Shown one piece after another: positions 33,311 to 42,466 of a DNA stretch of 64,000 nt; position 1 is the stretch's first letter, and each line of letters opens with the position of its first letter. The notes below the pieces were generated by a model. That model had not been told where the DNA came from, did no database searches, and saw only the letters and a program-made list of their open reading frames with translations. The translations under genes and the position numbers were made by a program. Source of the stretch: Gammaproteobacteria bacterium (GTDB lineage Bacteria > Pseudomonadota > Gammaproteobacteria > Competibacterales > Competibacteraceae); assembly GCA_024235135.1 (NCBI GenBank), contig JACKMZ010000001.1:1-64000 (forward strand), read 5' to 3'.

Positions 33311-34723
33311 ATGTACGATGTAAGACAAACCATAGGCCATTGGCTGATTGTAGCCATTGGCAGCTTGATATTCTGGGGGGCGAGTCGGGCCGCCGACTTC
33401 CCCGATTTCACGCAACTGGTGGAGCAGAACAGTGCCGCTGTGGTTAGCATCAATACCAGTCAGGAGCGTCGTCCCGGTCGTTCGGGCATGCCGCAGTTGC
33501 CTATTCCGGAAGACAGCCCCTTTCACGATTATTTCAAACGATTCTTCGAGGAGATGCCCGATGAACAGCCCCCGGGTCCTCCCAAGGCATCGGTCGGTTC
33601 CGGTTTCATCATTTCGGTGGATGGCTATGTGCTGACCAATTCCCATGTCGTTGAAGACACCGACACCATCATGGTCGGGCTGAGCGATCGTCGGGAATTG
33701 ACCGCACGGGTGATCGGCAGCGATAAGCGCAGCGATCTGGCGTTACTGAAGGTCGAAGCTCAGGACCTGCCGGTCGTGAAGATCGGCGACTCCAGCACCC
33801 TGAAGGTCGGCCAATGGGTGTTGGCGATCGGTTCGCCATTCGGTTTCGAGAGCACGGCGACGCAGGGCATCATCAGCGCCCTGGGCCGTAGTCTGCCTAG
33901 CGACAACTACATACCCTTCATTCAGACGGATGCCGCGGTGAATCCCGGAAATTCAGGAGGACCGCTGTTCAATCTGACCGGCGAGGTCATCGGCATCAAC
34001 TCGCAGATCTATAGTCGTACCGGCGGTTATCAGGGAGTTTCCTTCGCCATTCCCATCAACGTCGCCATGGATGTGGTCGAGCAACTCAAGAAGTTCGGCA
34101 AGGTGTCCCGTGGTTGGCTGGGCGTGCTGATCCAGGAAGTGACGGCGGAGTTGGCGCAATCTTTCGGCCTCAGCAAACCCCAGGGGGCGCTGGTGGGCCA
34201 GGTGCTGGACGGGAGTCCGGCCCAGGCGGCGGGTATCGAGCCCGGCGACGTCATCATTGCTTTCAACGAGCAACCGATCATTCGCTTCAGCGATCTTCCC
34301 CCGCTGGTCGGGCGTATTCACCCCGGCGAAAGTGCCGCCGTCAAACTGATCCGCGACGGCAAGGAAACCGCCGTGACCGTGGAAATCAAGGAACTGCCCG
34401 ATAATCCGGAGGAGACCCAGGCTGCGGTGCGCAAACCGAGCGTCAATCGTCTTGGCCTCGTGGTTACGGAGTTGAATGAGGAACAGCGGAAGGAGGGGGG
34501 GGCCGGTGTGCTAGTCAAGGACGTCAAGGACGGTGTTGCCGCCACATCCGGCATCCGCCCAGGCGATGTGATTACCCGTCTGGGGAGCCAGGAGATCACG
34601 GGAGTGGCTCAGTTCGAGGAAGCGTTGAAAACCTTGCCTACCGGCAAGCCGTTCGCCGTGCAGATACGACGAGGCGGCAATGCTCAGTTTTTGGCGCTGA
34701 CCCTACCTGAGGAGAAAAAATGA
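33311..34723 (+). CDS. Periplasmic serine protease of the DegP/DegQ/MucD family
   Basis: 470 residues. Signal peptide (MYDVRQTIGHWLIVAIGSLIFWGASRA cut near Ala28), trypsin-like domain with the triad His112 (TNSHVVED), Asp142 (RSDLALLK) and Ser215 (NPGNSGGPLF), then two PDZ domains (GWLGVLIQEVTAEL... and LGLVVTELNEEQRKEGG...). It is an envelope protein quality-control protease and chaperone. The type is closest in layout to MucD/DegQ, which limits the envelope stress response; no algU/rseA genes are beside it. GAGG lies about 11 bases before the ATG. Confidence 0.93.
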   Translation: MYDVRQTIGHWLIVAIGSLIFWGASRAADFPDFTQLVEQNSAAVVSINTSQERRPGRSGMPQLPIPEDSPFHDYFKRFFEEMPDEQPPGPPKASVGSGFIISVDGYVLTNSHVVEDTDTIMVGLSDRRELTARVIGSDKRSDLALLKVEAQDLPVVKIGDSSTLKVGQWVLAIGSPFGFESTATQGIISALGRSLPSDNYIPFIQTDAAVNPGNSGGPLFNLTGEVIGINSQIYSRTGGYQGVSFAIPINVAMDVVEQLKKFGKVSRGWLGVLIQEVTAELAQSFGLSKPQGALVGQVLDGSPAQAAGIEPGDVIIAFNEQPIIRFSDLPPLVGRIHPGESAAVKLIRDGKETAVTVEIKELPDNPEETQAAVRKPSVNRLGLVVTELNEEQRKEGGAGVLVKDVKDGVAATSGIRPGDVITRLGSQEITGVAQFEEALKTLPTGKPFAVQIRRGGNAQFLALTLPEEKK

Positions 34724-34888
34724 GCCCAGTCAGGGGGCCATCGTTCGGGCGCCCGGCCCGCAAGCCATCTCCAAGCGGAGCCTGGCGAGCCTCAGGGCGC
34801 CCGGAATGTATCGCTTTCTGCTTTGGAAGCTTCGCATGAGTTTCCGGACAGCGAGTTCCCACCAAAGATTCTGTCACGATTACGAGCA

Positions 34889-34894
34889 TATAGT
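34889..34894 (+). promoter_or_regulatory. Candidate -10 element of pckG
   Basis: TATAGT 33 bases before the pckG ATG, in an AT-rich stretch. No clear -35 box. AGGAAAGTAGG just before the ATG is the ribosome site. Confidence 0.22.
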
Positions 34895-34926
34895 GACCAA
34901 TCCACTTAGCACAGGAAAGTAGGTTT

Positions 34927-36675
34927 ATGTCGACGACCAACCAAGCACTGCAAGACTGGGTCACCGAAGTTGCCCATCTGACCAAACCCGCTCGCATTCA
35001 CTGGTGTGACGGCTCGCAAGAAGAATATCAAAAGCTGGTTCGCTCCAGCGACTTCATGCCGCTCAATCCGGAAACCCATCCGGACTGCTACTATCACCGC
35101 TCCGATCCCACCGATGTGGCGCGCACCGAACATCTCACCTTCATTTGCACCCGCAACCCCGAAGAGGCCGGTCCCAATAACTATTGGATGGACCCGGCCG
35201 AAGCCAACGAAAAACTGGAAGCGTTGTTCGCGGGCTGCATGCGGGGACGCACCATGTTCGTCATCCCCTATTGCATGGGGCCGTTGGGTTCGCCGCTCTC
35301 TCGTTACGGAGTGGAAATCACCGACAGTCCCTATGTGGCCGCCAACATGCGCATCATGACCCGCATGGGTAGTGGAGCCTTGAAGTACATCGAAGAGCAG
35401 GGTCAGTTCGTCAAGGCGCTGCATTCTTTGGGCGACCTCAGCCCCGACCGACGTTTCATCATGCACTTCCCCGAGGAATCGACCATTAAGAGCATCGGTT
35501 CCGGTTACGGCGGTAACGCCTTGCTCGGCAAGAAATGCCATGCCCTGCGCCTGGGTAGTTGGCAGGCGCGCGAACAGGGATGGCTGGCGGAACACATGCT
35601 CATCGTCGGCATCGAGAACCCGCAGGGCGAAACCCATTACGTGGCGGCGGCATTCCCTTCCGCCTGTGGCAAGACCAATCTCGCCATGTTGATTCCGCCC
35701 GAGACCATGCCCGGCTACAAGGTCTGGACGGTTGGCGACGACATCGCCTGGATGCGTTTGGGCGAGGACGGGCGCTTGTGGGCGATCAATCCGGAAGCCG
35801 GCTACTTTGGCGTGGCGCCGGGTACGGGTCCCAAGACCAACGCCAATGCCGTGGCCATGCTCAATCGCAACGCCATTTTCACCAATGTCGGTTTGACCGA
35901 GGACAATCGTCCCTGGTGGGAAGGTCTGTCCGACGAATCCCCGAAATACGATTGGCGCGGCACGCTGTACAATCCGGATAAAGGACCGGCGGCGCAGCCC
36001 AATTCCCGTTTCACCGTTCCTTCCAAGCAGTGTCCCAGTTATTCGCCGCATTCCGAGGATCTCAGCGGCGTGCCGATTTCAGCCATCGTGTTCGGCGGTC
36101 GCCGCGCCAAGCTGGCGCCGCTGGTCTATCAAGCGAAGGACTGGAATCATGGTGTCTTGGTCGGCGCCGGCATGGCTTCGGAGACGACCGCCGCCGCCAC
36201 CGCCGCGGTCGGGGTGGTGCGCCGAGATCCCATGGCCATGAAACCCTTCTGTGGCTACAACTACGCTGATTATTGGGCGCATTGGCTGAGCTTCGCTGAA
36301 AAGTCCGACAAGTTGCCGAAGGTTTTCCATGTCAACTGGTTCCGCCAGGACGACAACGGTAAGTTCATGTGGCCCGGCTTCGGCGAGAATCTGCGGGTCC
36401 TGGAATGGATCGTCAAGCGTTGCCAGGACCAGGTCGCCGCCGTCGACACGCCGATCGGTTACATGCCCAGGCCCGAGGATATCAATACCAATGGGTTGAA
36501 GATCGCCGAGGACTCCCTGCAGACTTTGCTCAGCGTCGATACCGCCAACTGGTTGTCGGAAATGGGCGACATTCGCAAGTATTTCGCCGATTTCGGCGGG
36601 CGCATGCCTCAGACTTTGTTGGACGAACTGGCCAAGGTGATCGCCTCCTTGGAAAGCGAAACGGCGACGGCTTGA
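34927..36675 (+). CDS. pckG: Phosphoenolpyruvate carboxykinase (GTP)
   Basis: 582-residue enzyme converting oxaloacetate and GTP to PEP, CO2 and GDP, the entry to gluconeogenesis. The GTP-type kinase loop FPSACGKTN is at 243-251; MHFPEESTIKSIGSGYGGNALLGKKCHALR and VGDDIAWMR are the substrate and metal regions, and GFGENLRVLEWI is near the C-terminus. Most Gammaproteobacteria use the ATP enzyme PckA, so the GTP form is a modest lineage marker. It is followed by a strong bidirectional terminator shared with sulP. Confidence 0.97.
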   Translation: MSTTNQALQDWVTEVAHLTKPARIHWCDGSQEEYQKLVRSSDFMPLNPETHPDCYYHRSDPTDVARTEHLTFICTRNPEEAGPNNYWMDPAEANEKLEALFAGCMRGRTMFVIPYCMGPLGSPLSRYGVEITDSPYVAANMRIMTRMGSGALKYIEEQGQFVKALHSLGDLSPDRRFIMHFPEESTIKSIGSGYGGNALLGKKCHALRLGSWQAREQGWLAEHMLIVGIENPQGETHYVAAAFPSACGKTNLAMLIPPETMPGYKVWTVGDDIAWMRLGEDGRLWAINPEAGYFGVAPGTGPKTNANAVAMLNRNAIFTNVGLTEDNRPWWEGLSDESPKYDWRGTLYNPDKGPAAQPNSRFTVPSKQCPSYSPHSEDLSGVPISAIVFGGRRAKLAPLVYQAKDWNHGVLVGAGMASETTAAATAAVGVVRRDPMAMKPFCGYNYADYWAHWLSFAEKSDKLPKVFHVNWFRQDDNGKFMWPGFGENLRVLEWIVKRCQDQVAAVDTPIGYMPRPEDINTNGLKIAEDSLQTLLSVDTANWLSEMGDIRKYFADFGGRMPQTLLDELAKVIASLESETATA

Positions 36676-36746
36676 GTCCACGACACAGGAGGCGGGCAGC
36701 GGACAGCCCGTTTCCTGCGCGCGCTGTCCCACTGACGAAATGCTCG

Positions 36747-36777
36747 AAAAATACCGACGCCGCGCTTCGGTATTTTT
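36747..36777. terminator. Bidirectional intrinsic terminator pckG / SulP
   Basis: AAAAATACCGA and TCGGTATTTTT form a perfect 11-base stem around a nine-base loop, flanked by A and T runs on both sides, so it works for either strand. Its T-run touches the stop codon of the SulP gene (36778-36780). Confidence 0.85.
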
Positions 36778-38613
36778 TTAGTTGATCAAACCGCTGCCTT
36801 CGAATTTCACCGTGGCGCACTCCCGAAATACGCGACGGGCGCATAGGCTGCAACGGTCCAAGTCCAGACGCTGGAATATCACGCCGATCGCCTGTTCCTT
36901 GCTGGTGAACAGGTGGTCCTCGCCGATGAGATTGGCATAGCCGCCTCGTTCCAACACGGTCCGCACCGTGCTTTTCAAGTTGCTGAGATACAGCCCACCG
37001 CCCTTGGCGCGTAAGCGCCCGGCTTCCTGGGCCAACATCTCCGCGCCGGCCACATCGATGAAATTGACGCTGGTGCAGATGATCAGCACATGTTTCCATT
37101 CGCTATTCTGCTCGGCGAAGCGATGCAACGCATCCTGCACATGGTTGACGGCGCCGAAGAACAGCGAGCCTTCCAGGCGCACGGTTTTCAACTGAGGGCA
37201 TTCCGGCAGATGGCGACGCACGGCCTCGCCGAGTTGTCGCTTGGGCTTGCTGGAATCCGGCGCCAGGCTGACGACTCGTGGATGAGAGGTGCGTTGCAGA
37301 TACATGATCAGGGATAACAGCACGCCCGCGTAAATGGCGAACTCCAGGGCGATGAACAGCGTCGCCAGAAACGTGCTGATCAACACCATGGTTTCCCGCC
37401 GGCTGGTGCGCACGATCATTCGGATATGCTTGCCCTCGACCAGATTCCAGGCGCCGAGCATGATGACGGCGGCCATGGTCGGCATCGGCAAATAAGCCGC
37501 CAAGGGAGCGAAAAACACCAGAGCCAGGGCCACGAACAGCGCGGCGAAAATGGATGATAAAGGGGTCTTGGCGCCCGCGTCGTAATTGACGCCGGAGCGT
37601 GTGAACGAACCCGAACCGGCGTAGCAGGAAAAGAAACTGCCGAAGAAATTGGAAAGCCCCTGGCCGATGAATTCCTGATTTCCATCGATGCGTTGGTGGG
37701 AACGGGCGGCCACGGAGCGGGCGATGGACACCGCTTCGATCAGACCCAGCATGGCCACCGCCAGTGCCCCCGGAGCGAGCTGCCGCACGGTGTTGATCGA
37801 AAAATCGGGCAAGGAAGGCGGTGGCAGGGAAGCCGGCAAGGAACCCAACAGGGCCACGCCGTTGTTCTGCCCGTCCAGATACCAGCACAGCAGACTGCCG
37901 GCCAGAATGCCGATCAGCATCCTGGGCCATCGTGGCCGATACTTGCCGACCAACTGGCAGGTCAACAGCGTCATCGTGGCTATCGCCACGACAAGCAGAT
38001 TCGTGTCGAACAGGTGGCCGATGACCGACAACACGGTGGGCAGAAACGCGCTGTGACTTTCTACCGTCAAACCCAGGAAATGCTTGATCTGGCTGGCGAC
38101 GATCAGTACCGCCGCGCCGGTAGTGAAACCGACTACTACGGTGTGGGATATGAAATTGACCAGCACCCCCATGCGCGCCATGCCCAGCAGCAACTGGAAC
38201 AGACCGGTCAGGAAGGTCAGGGTCAGCACATAGGGAAGGTAGTGCGGATCGCCAGGAGGCGCCAACTGGCCAACGACGCTAAAGACCACCATGGAGATCG
38301 CCGTGGCGGGACCTGACACCATATGCCGGGACGATCCGAATAATCCGGCGATGATCGGTACGACGATGGCGGTATACAGGCCGTATTGCGGAGGCAGACC
38401 GGCGATCAGGGCGAAAGCGACGCCTTGCGGTAGGGCGATGATCGCACCGGTCAACCCTGCCCAGAAGTCATCGCGAATGACCTTTGGGGTCAGTTGCCGT
38501 CCCCACACCATGAACGGAAAAAACTTAGGCGGCAGCCGGATTCGGGAAAGCCGACGTATATTAGCGCTGGCGGCGATCAACGCGCCCAGTGAGATGCGGG
38601 GGAATTGATACAT
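36778..38613 (-). CDS. SulP family anion transporter
   Basis: 611 residues with the SLC26/SulP membrane core (GLTGAIIALPQGVAFALIAGLPPQYGLY near the N-terminus, about 12 segments) and a C-terminal cytoplasmic STAS domain (about residues 470-570, LFFGAVNHVQDALHRF). Substrates of the family include sulfate, bicarbonate and dicarboxylates; sequence alone does not tell which. After STAS a short tail with CSLCARRVFREC adds cysteines. ATG 38613 is chosen over an in-frame TTG 18 bases upstream. No carbonic anhydrase is fused or adjacent. Confidence 0.93.
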   Translation of the reverse strand: MYQFPRISLGALIAASANIRRLSRIRLPPKFFPFMVWGRQLTPKVIRDDFWAGLTGAIIALPQGVAFALIAGLPPQYGLYTAIVVPIIAGLFGSSRHMVSGPATAISMVVFSVVGQLAPPGDPHYLPYVLTLTFLTGLFQLLLGMARMGVLVNFISHTVVVGFTTGAAVLIVASQIKHFLGLTVESHSAFLPTVLSVIGHLFDTNLLVVAIATMTLLTCQLVGKYRPRWPRMLIGILAGSLLCWYLDGQNNGVALLGSLPASLPPPSLPDFSINTVRQLAPGALAVAMLGLIEAVSIARSVAARSHQRIDGNQEFIGQGLSNFFGSFFSCYAGSGSFTRSGVNYDAGAKTPLSSIFAALFVALALVFFAPLAAYLPMPTMAAVIMLGAWNLVEGKHIRMIVRTSRRETMVLISTFLATLFIALEFAIYAGVLLSLIMYLQRTSHPRVVSLAPDSSKPKRQLGEAVRRHLPECPQLKTVRLEGSLFFGAVNHVQDALHRFAEQNSEWKHVLIICTSVNFIDVAGAEMLAQEAGRLRAKGGGLYLSNLKSTVRTVLERGGYANLIGEDHLFTSKEQAIGVIFQRLDLDRCSLCARRVFRECATVKFEGSGLIN

Positions 38614-39044
38614 GGGTGACGGTAAGACCAATAATCCACCCTATCGTATCATTTCTGCCGCCGAACGGGAGAGGGGTTCGCAAGTTCTTTCAGCGGCTTG
38701 TACAGGGCGTTTCCAAGGCTAGGCTCATTCAGAAACGCCGATCGGCATGGACACCCTAATCCTTATCCATCCGGCCGGCCGTTTTCGGCGGAACCCAACG
38801 GCTTAGATTTTTTCCAGCCCGGTGATTCCCGGTGATTCCCGGTGATTCCCGGTGATTCCCGGTGATTCCCGGTGATTCCCGGTGATTCCCGGTGCGTGTG
38901 CAACGTAGGGTCGGCGATCTCTGGCGCGGCGGCGGTAAGGTCAGGCGATGGATTACAACGAGAATAGCCAGCCTCAAGGCTATCGGTGCAGGCAGGGAGA
39001 ACCTCCAGGCTGGCGAAAAGCGGACAGTGCAGCGTAGGAATCGA
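38614..39044. other. Intergenic region with a tandem repeat array
   Basis: 431 bases between the SulP gene and the 88-residue secreted protein gene, both read leftwards. Besides the 10-base repeats at 38821-38894, open frames here (for example minus strand 38756-39148) are repeat-driven or overlap the small gene and look non-coding. The sulP promoter should lie here but is not evident. Confidence 0.5.
38821..38894. repeat. Tandem array of 10-bp repeats (7.4 copies)
   Basis: Seven exact head-to-tail copies of GGTGATTCCC run from 38821 to 38890, followed by a partial GGTG. The preceding CCC and the downstream GGTGCGTG are the edges. The period equals about one DNA helix turn. It is 208 bases upstream of the SulP start, on its promoter side. 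Copies are identical, which suggests recent expansion. It has no spacers, so it is not a CRISPR. Confidence 0.95.
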
Positions 39045-39311
39045 TTAGACCTTGCAGGTGCCCGAGGCATCGGCCAGGGTGGAGCCTTTTTGCATCGTTT
39101 CCACCAGGCATTCCCAGTAGCCGATGGGCAAGGTATTTTTGAGATCACATTTCATGGAGGCGTAGCTGGCGGGATCTTCGTTGCGCTGTTTGGCGAGATC
39201 GACGGCCTGCCGGCAGAGATTTTGGCTTTTGATATCTTCCCCGATGGTTTGAGCCAGTGCGGGTCCAGCCAACAGCGCGGCGAACGCCACGGCGATGATC
39301 GAACGCTTCAT
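39045..39311 (-). CDS. Small secreted four-cysteine protein
   Basis: 88 residues. A clear signal peptide (MKRSIIAVAFAALLAGPALAQ) is followed by a mature domain of about 67 residues with four cysteines (LCRQAV, MKCDLK, WECLVE, GTCKV), likely two disulfides in the periplasm. I recognise no family. AGGAG is about 9 bases before the ATG, so translation is likely. It lies 56 bases downstream of gshA on the same strand and may be co-transcribed. Confidence 0.75.
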   Translation of the reverse strand: MKRSIIAVAFAALLAGPALAQTIGEDIKSQNLCRQAVDLAKQRNEDPASYASMKCDLKNTLPIGYWECLVETMQKGSTLADASGTCKV

Positions 39312-39367
39312 GAGGGTTTTCTCCTATTGCATTTTGTCGGGACGGACTCTCTAGCTTCTGCTGCAGC

Positions 39368-40942
39368 TCAGGTTTGCTGGAAATAATGCTGCAGATATTC
39401 GGAAAACGGCTCGTCGTCGGCCGCTTCCAATTCTTCCTGCCGGCGCCGTGAGGCACGGGCTTCCTCGCTGAAAAACGCCATGCGCTGTTCGTCCACCGGC
39501 TGATTCATGTAATCGTTTTGATGCTGTTTGGACCAGCGTTTGGCAAAGTAGAAAAAGGGTTCCTTGTAGCGGCGCATTTCGGCGATGATCCGCGCCGACG
39601 GAGTCAATTCCGGGTGCTGGATGACCTCGCTTTGCCGATGCAGTGCTTCCGTAAAGGAACGCCCGCCCGTCGTCCGGTCCAGAATTTCACAGATCCCGCC
39701 CATGGCCTGGACGATCTCCATCGCCCATTCGCTCATGGGCCGCGGCTTGCCATGGTGAATCAGGGATAATCGGGGTTCGCGACCGCGATGGGCCACGGCC
39801 ATCTGGTTGTCATCGATCGCCCGGCGCTCGTCGGCGTCGATGGGCGGACTGTCCTGGAGCAGACAAAACAGCAGAAACGCTTCCAAAAAATGCAACTGCG
39901 GAGCATTCACGCCCATGGGATCGAACACGCCGACATCCAGGGAACGCAGTTCCACATATTGCACGCCGCGCTCGCGCAGGGCCTTGTAGGGCCGCTCGTC
40001 GCCATGCGGCACCTGCTTGGGACGCATGGTGCTGTAATATTCGTTTTCGATCTGAAGCAGATTGGCGTTGAGTTGGCGGTATTCGCCATCCACCACGACG
40101 CCGATGGCTTGGTAGGCCGGGCAGGGTGTCTGCAGGGCGCCGGCCAGGCTGGCCAGGTATTCCTCCATGCTGTTGTACGAGATGTTCAGCCCGGTTTTCT
40201 TTTCCTGGCGGTTGGTGTAACCGATGTCGCTAAGCCGCAAGGAGGTGGCATGGGGCATGAAATAGGTGTTGTTGTCGAATTCCGCTAAGCGACTGGCGTG
40301 ACCGGCGAAGAACGATTTACAGACGGCGGGCGAAGCGCCGAACAGAAAGGGAATCAGCCAACCGAATCGCTGCAGGTTGCGGATCAGACAGAAATAACGC
40401 TCGGAGATGAAATCCTGTAGCGGCTGACCGTCGCCTTCCAGATCCTGATAGACCGGCCAGAACGCATCGGGCAGGGAGTAATTGAAATGTACGCCGGCTA
40501 TGACCTGCATGATTTTGCCGTAGCGATAACCCAAACCCCGCCGGTAAACATGCTTCATCATCCCGCTGTTGGATGTGCCGTACCAAGCGATCGGCACGCC
40601 TTCCTCGCCCTGGACCACGCAGGGCATGCTGTTCGCCCAAAGCATTTCGTCTCCGACATTGCGATAGACGAATTGATGCACGTCGTGCAGGAAGTCCAGG
40701 GTTTGCCGCAGGTCGGTGAAGGGGGGCGTGATGAATTCCAGCAGCGATTCGGAATAGTCCGTCGTGATATAAGGGTGGGTGAGCGCGGAACCCAGAGCCG
40801 CGGGGTGTGGGGTTTGCGCGATGCCGCCGTCTGGACCGACCCGCAGCGTCTCCTTTTCCAGGCCGATACGGGCGCCTTTTAGGATCTCATGCCCACCCGC
40901 CTCTTGCAGACGGGTCAGGCGTTGTTCGTAAACTCGCAACAC
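39368..40942 (-). CDS. gshA: Glutamate-cysteine ligase
   Basis: 524-residue first enzyme of glutathione synthesis (proteobacterial GshA type). GARIGLEKETLRVGPDGGIAQTPHPAALGSALTHPYITTDYSESLLEFITPP is the family N-domain, with the metal-binding Glu of IGLEKE and ITTDYSE. Also seen are YRYGKIMQVIAGVHFNYSLP and RGVQYVELRSLDVGVFDPMGV. The start codon is GTG at 40942 with a weak ribosome site; a downstream alternative would cut the conserved N-terminus. Divergent from the aminopeptidase gene across 116 bases. Confidence 0.96.
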   Translation of the reverse strand: MLRVYEQRLTRLQEAGGHEILKGARIGLEKETLRVGPDGGIAQTPHPAALGSALTHPYITTDYSESLLEFITPPFTDLRQTLDFLHDVHQFVYRNVGDEMLWANSMPCVVQGEEGVPIAWYGTSNSGMMKHVYRRGLGYRYGKIMQVIAGVHFNYSLPDAFWPVYQDLEGDGQPLQDFISERYFCLIRNLQRFGWLIPFLFGASPAVCKSFFAGHASRLAEFDNNTYFMPHATSLRLSDIGYTNRQEKKTGLNISYNSMEEYLASLAGALQTPCPAYQAIGVVVDGEYRQLNANLLQIENEYYSTMRPKQVPHGDERPYKALRERGVQYVELRSLDVGVFDPMGVNAPQLHFLEAFLLFCLLQDSPPIDADERRAIDDNQMAVAHRGREPRLSLIHHGKPRPMSEWAMEIVQAMGGICEILDRTTGGRSFTEALHRQSEVIQHPELTPSARIIAEMRRYKEPFFYFAKRWSKQHQNDYMNQPVDEQRMAFFSEEARASRRRQEELEAADDEPFSEYLQHYFQQT

Positions 40943-41058
40943 GGTGGAAATCTCAATCGTCCGCTCGATAGGAGTGCCGATTCTGCGCTATTTTGTCGGG
41001 GAAATCACCCGTCCCTCTCTGATCCCAACGCGCCGATTCAACTAACCAGGAGCCCTAC

Positions 41059-42438
41059 ATGCCCAGTTGTTTCCTGAACGAGCAACCCGCCGATGCCGTC
41101 CCTTTGATCCCCGTATTGACCGGCCAATTCCAGGACTGGTTGAAGAACCAGTCCGAATTTGCACGGAACTGGATCGAAGGGACGGGATTCAAGGCCAAAC
41201 CCCATACTATTTGCCTGGCGCCCGGCGGCGAAGGGACTCTGGATAGGGTGATCGTGGGGGTCGAAACCGTCGACGACCCTTGGGCCCTGGGCGGTTTGCC
41301 TTACGCCTTGCCGGCGGGTTGTTACTACCTGCAGTCGGAATGGGAGGCGGTCAGTCAGGAGCGGTTGCTCGTCGGCTGGGGATTGGGCGCCTACCGCTAC
41401 ACCCGTTACAAAGAGTCCAAGCAGACGCCGGCTCAACTGGTCATGCCTGAATTTTGCGACGATCAAGCCATCGAGCGGCGGTTGCAATCCTTCTATCTGG
41501 TGCGCGACCTCATCAACACACCGGCGGCGGATATGATGCCGGAACAACTGGCGGATACTCTGTTCGCACTGGCCGGTGAATTCGGCGCCCAGGCCAAGCA
41601 ATGGGTGGGCGAGGAATTGTTGCAGGCCGATTTCCGGCTTATCCATGCCGTCGGGCGGGCCAGTGTCCATGCACCGCGTTTGTTGGATCTGAGTTGGGGT
41701 GAGACAGCGCATCCCCGGATCACCCTGGTGGGAAAAGGCGTTTGTTTCGACAGCGGTGGTCTGGACCTCAAGACGGCCAACGGTATGCGCTTGATGAAAA
41801 AGGACATGGGCGGGGCGGCGCATGCCCTTGGCTTGGCGCGCCTGATCATGAGCGCCGGGCTGCCGGTCAGACTGCGGGTGTTGATTCCGACGGTGGAGAA
41901 CGCCGTTGCCGGCAACGCATTGCGTCCCGGCGACGTGGTCCGTTCGCGCAAGGGGCTGACGGTTGAAATCGACAACACCGACGCCGAAGGCCGGTTGATC
42001 CTCTGTGACGCCCTGGCCGAGGCGGTCACCGATCAGCCCGAACTGCTGCTGGATTTCGCCACGCTGACCGGCGCGGCGCGGGTGGCTTTGGGTACCGAGG
42101 TGCCGGCCCTGTTCTGCAACGATGATGGGCTGGCGGAAGGCTTGTTGGCCATGGCCGTGAATGAACGCGATCCCTTCTGGCGGTTGCCGCTGCATAAACC
42201 CTATCGGGATATGCTGGACAGCCGGATCGCCGATATAGCGAATTCATCCAGCGGCGGCTTTGGGGGCGCTATCACCGCCGCGCTGTTTCTGCAGGAATTC
42301 GTCCCGGCCACCATTTCGTGGGCGCATTTCGACCTGATGGCCTGGAACTCCAAGGCCCGACCGGGTCGGCCCGAAGGGGGCGAGGCCATGGGGCTGAGGG
42401 CGGTATTTCAATATCTGTGTCAGCGTTTCGGTCGCTGA
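41059..42438 (+). CDS. Leucyl aminopeptidase family (M17) protein
   Basis: 459-residue metallo-aminopeptidase. The C-terminal catalytic domain has VGKGVCFDSGGLDLK, KKDMGGAAHALGLARL and the M17 signature NTDAEGRLIL, all with intact metal ligands. The N-domain is shorter than in E. coli PepA (503 residues), and the protein looks like the PepB/PepA-like group found in Gammaproteobacteria. The ATG follows AGGAG. Monocistronic and convergent with xthA. Confidence 0.94.
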   Translation: MPSCFLNEQPADAVPLIPVLTGQFQDWLKNQSEFARNWIEGTGFKAKPHTICLAPGGEGTLDRVIVGVETVDDPWALGGLPYALPAGCYYLQSEWEAVSQERLLVGWGLGAYRYTRYKESKQTPAQLVMPEFCDDQAIERRLQSFYLVRDLINTPAADMMPEQLADTLFALAGEFGAQAKQWVGEELLQADFRLIHAVGRASVHAPRLLDLSWGETAHPRITLVGKGVCFDSGGLDLKTANGMRLMKKDMGGAAHALGLARLIMSAGLPVRLRVLIPTVENAVAGNALRPGDVVRSRKGLTVEIDNTDAEGRLILCDALAEAVTDQPELLLDFATLTGAARVALGTEVPALFCNDDGLAEGLLAMAVNERDPFWRLPLHKPYRDMLDSRIADIANSSSGGFGGAITAALFLQEFVPATISWAHFDLMAWNSKARPGRPEGGEAMGLRAVFQYLCQRFGR

Positions 42439-42466
42439 AACCAAGGCGAACGCCGGTTTCGCAGGT

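Noticed and set aside
34906..36051. Long minus-strand frame opposite pckG
   Set aside because: Antisense shadow; pckG motifs are intact on the plus strand.
38821..38894. CRISPR array
   Set aside because: Units are 10 bases, directly adjacent, with no spacers and no cas genes.
38756..39148. Minus-strand frame coding a 10-residue repeat over the tandem array
   Set aside because: The repeat peptide follows from the 10-bp period; no ribosome site, and it overlaps the better-supported 88-residue gene.
41038..42195. 385-codon minus-strand frame opposite the M17 peptidase
   Set aside because: Shadow of a well-supported gene; no recognisable domain.
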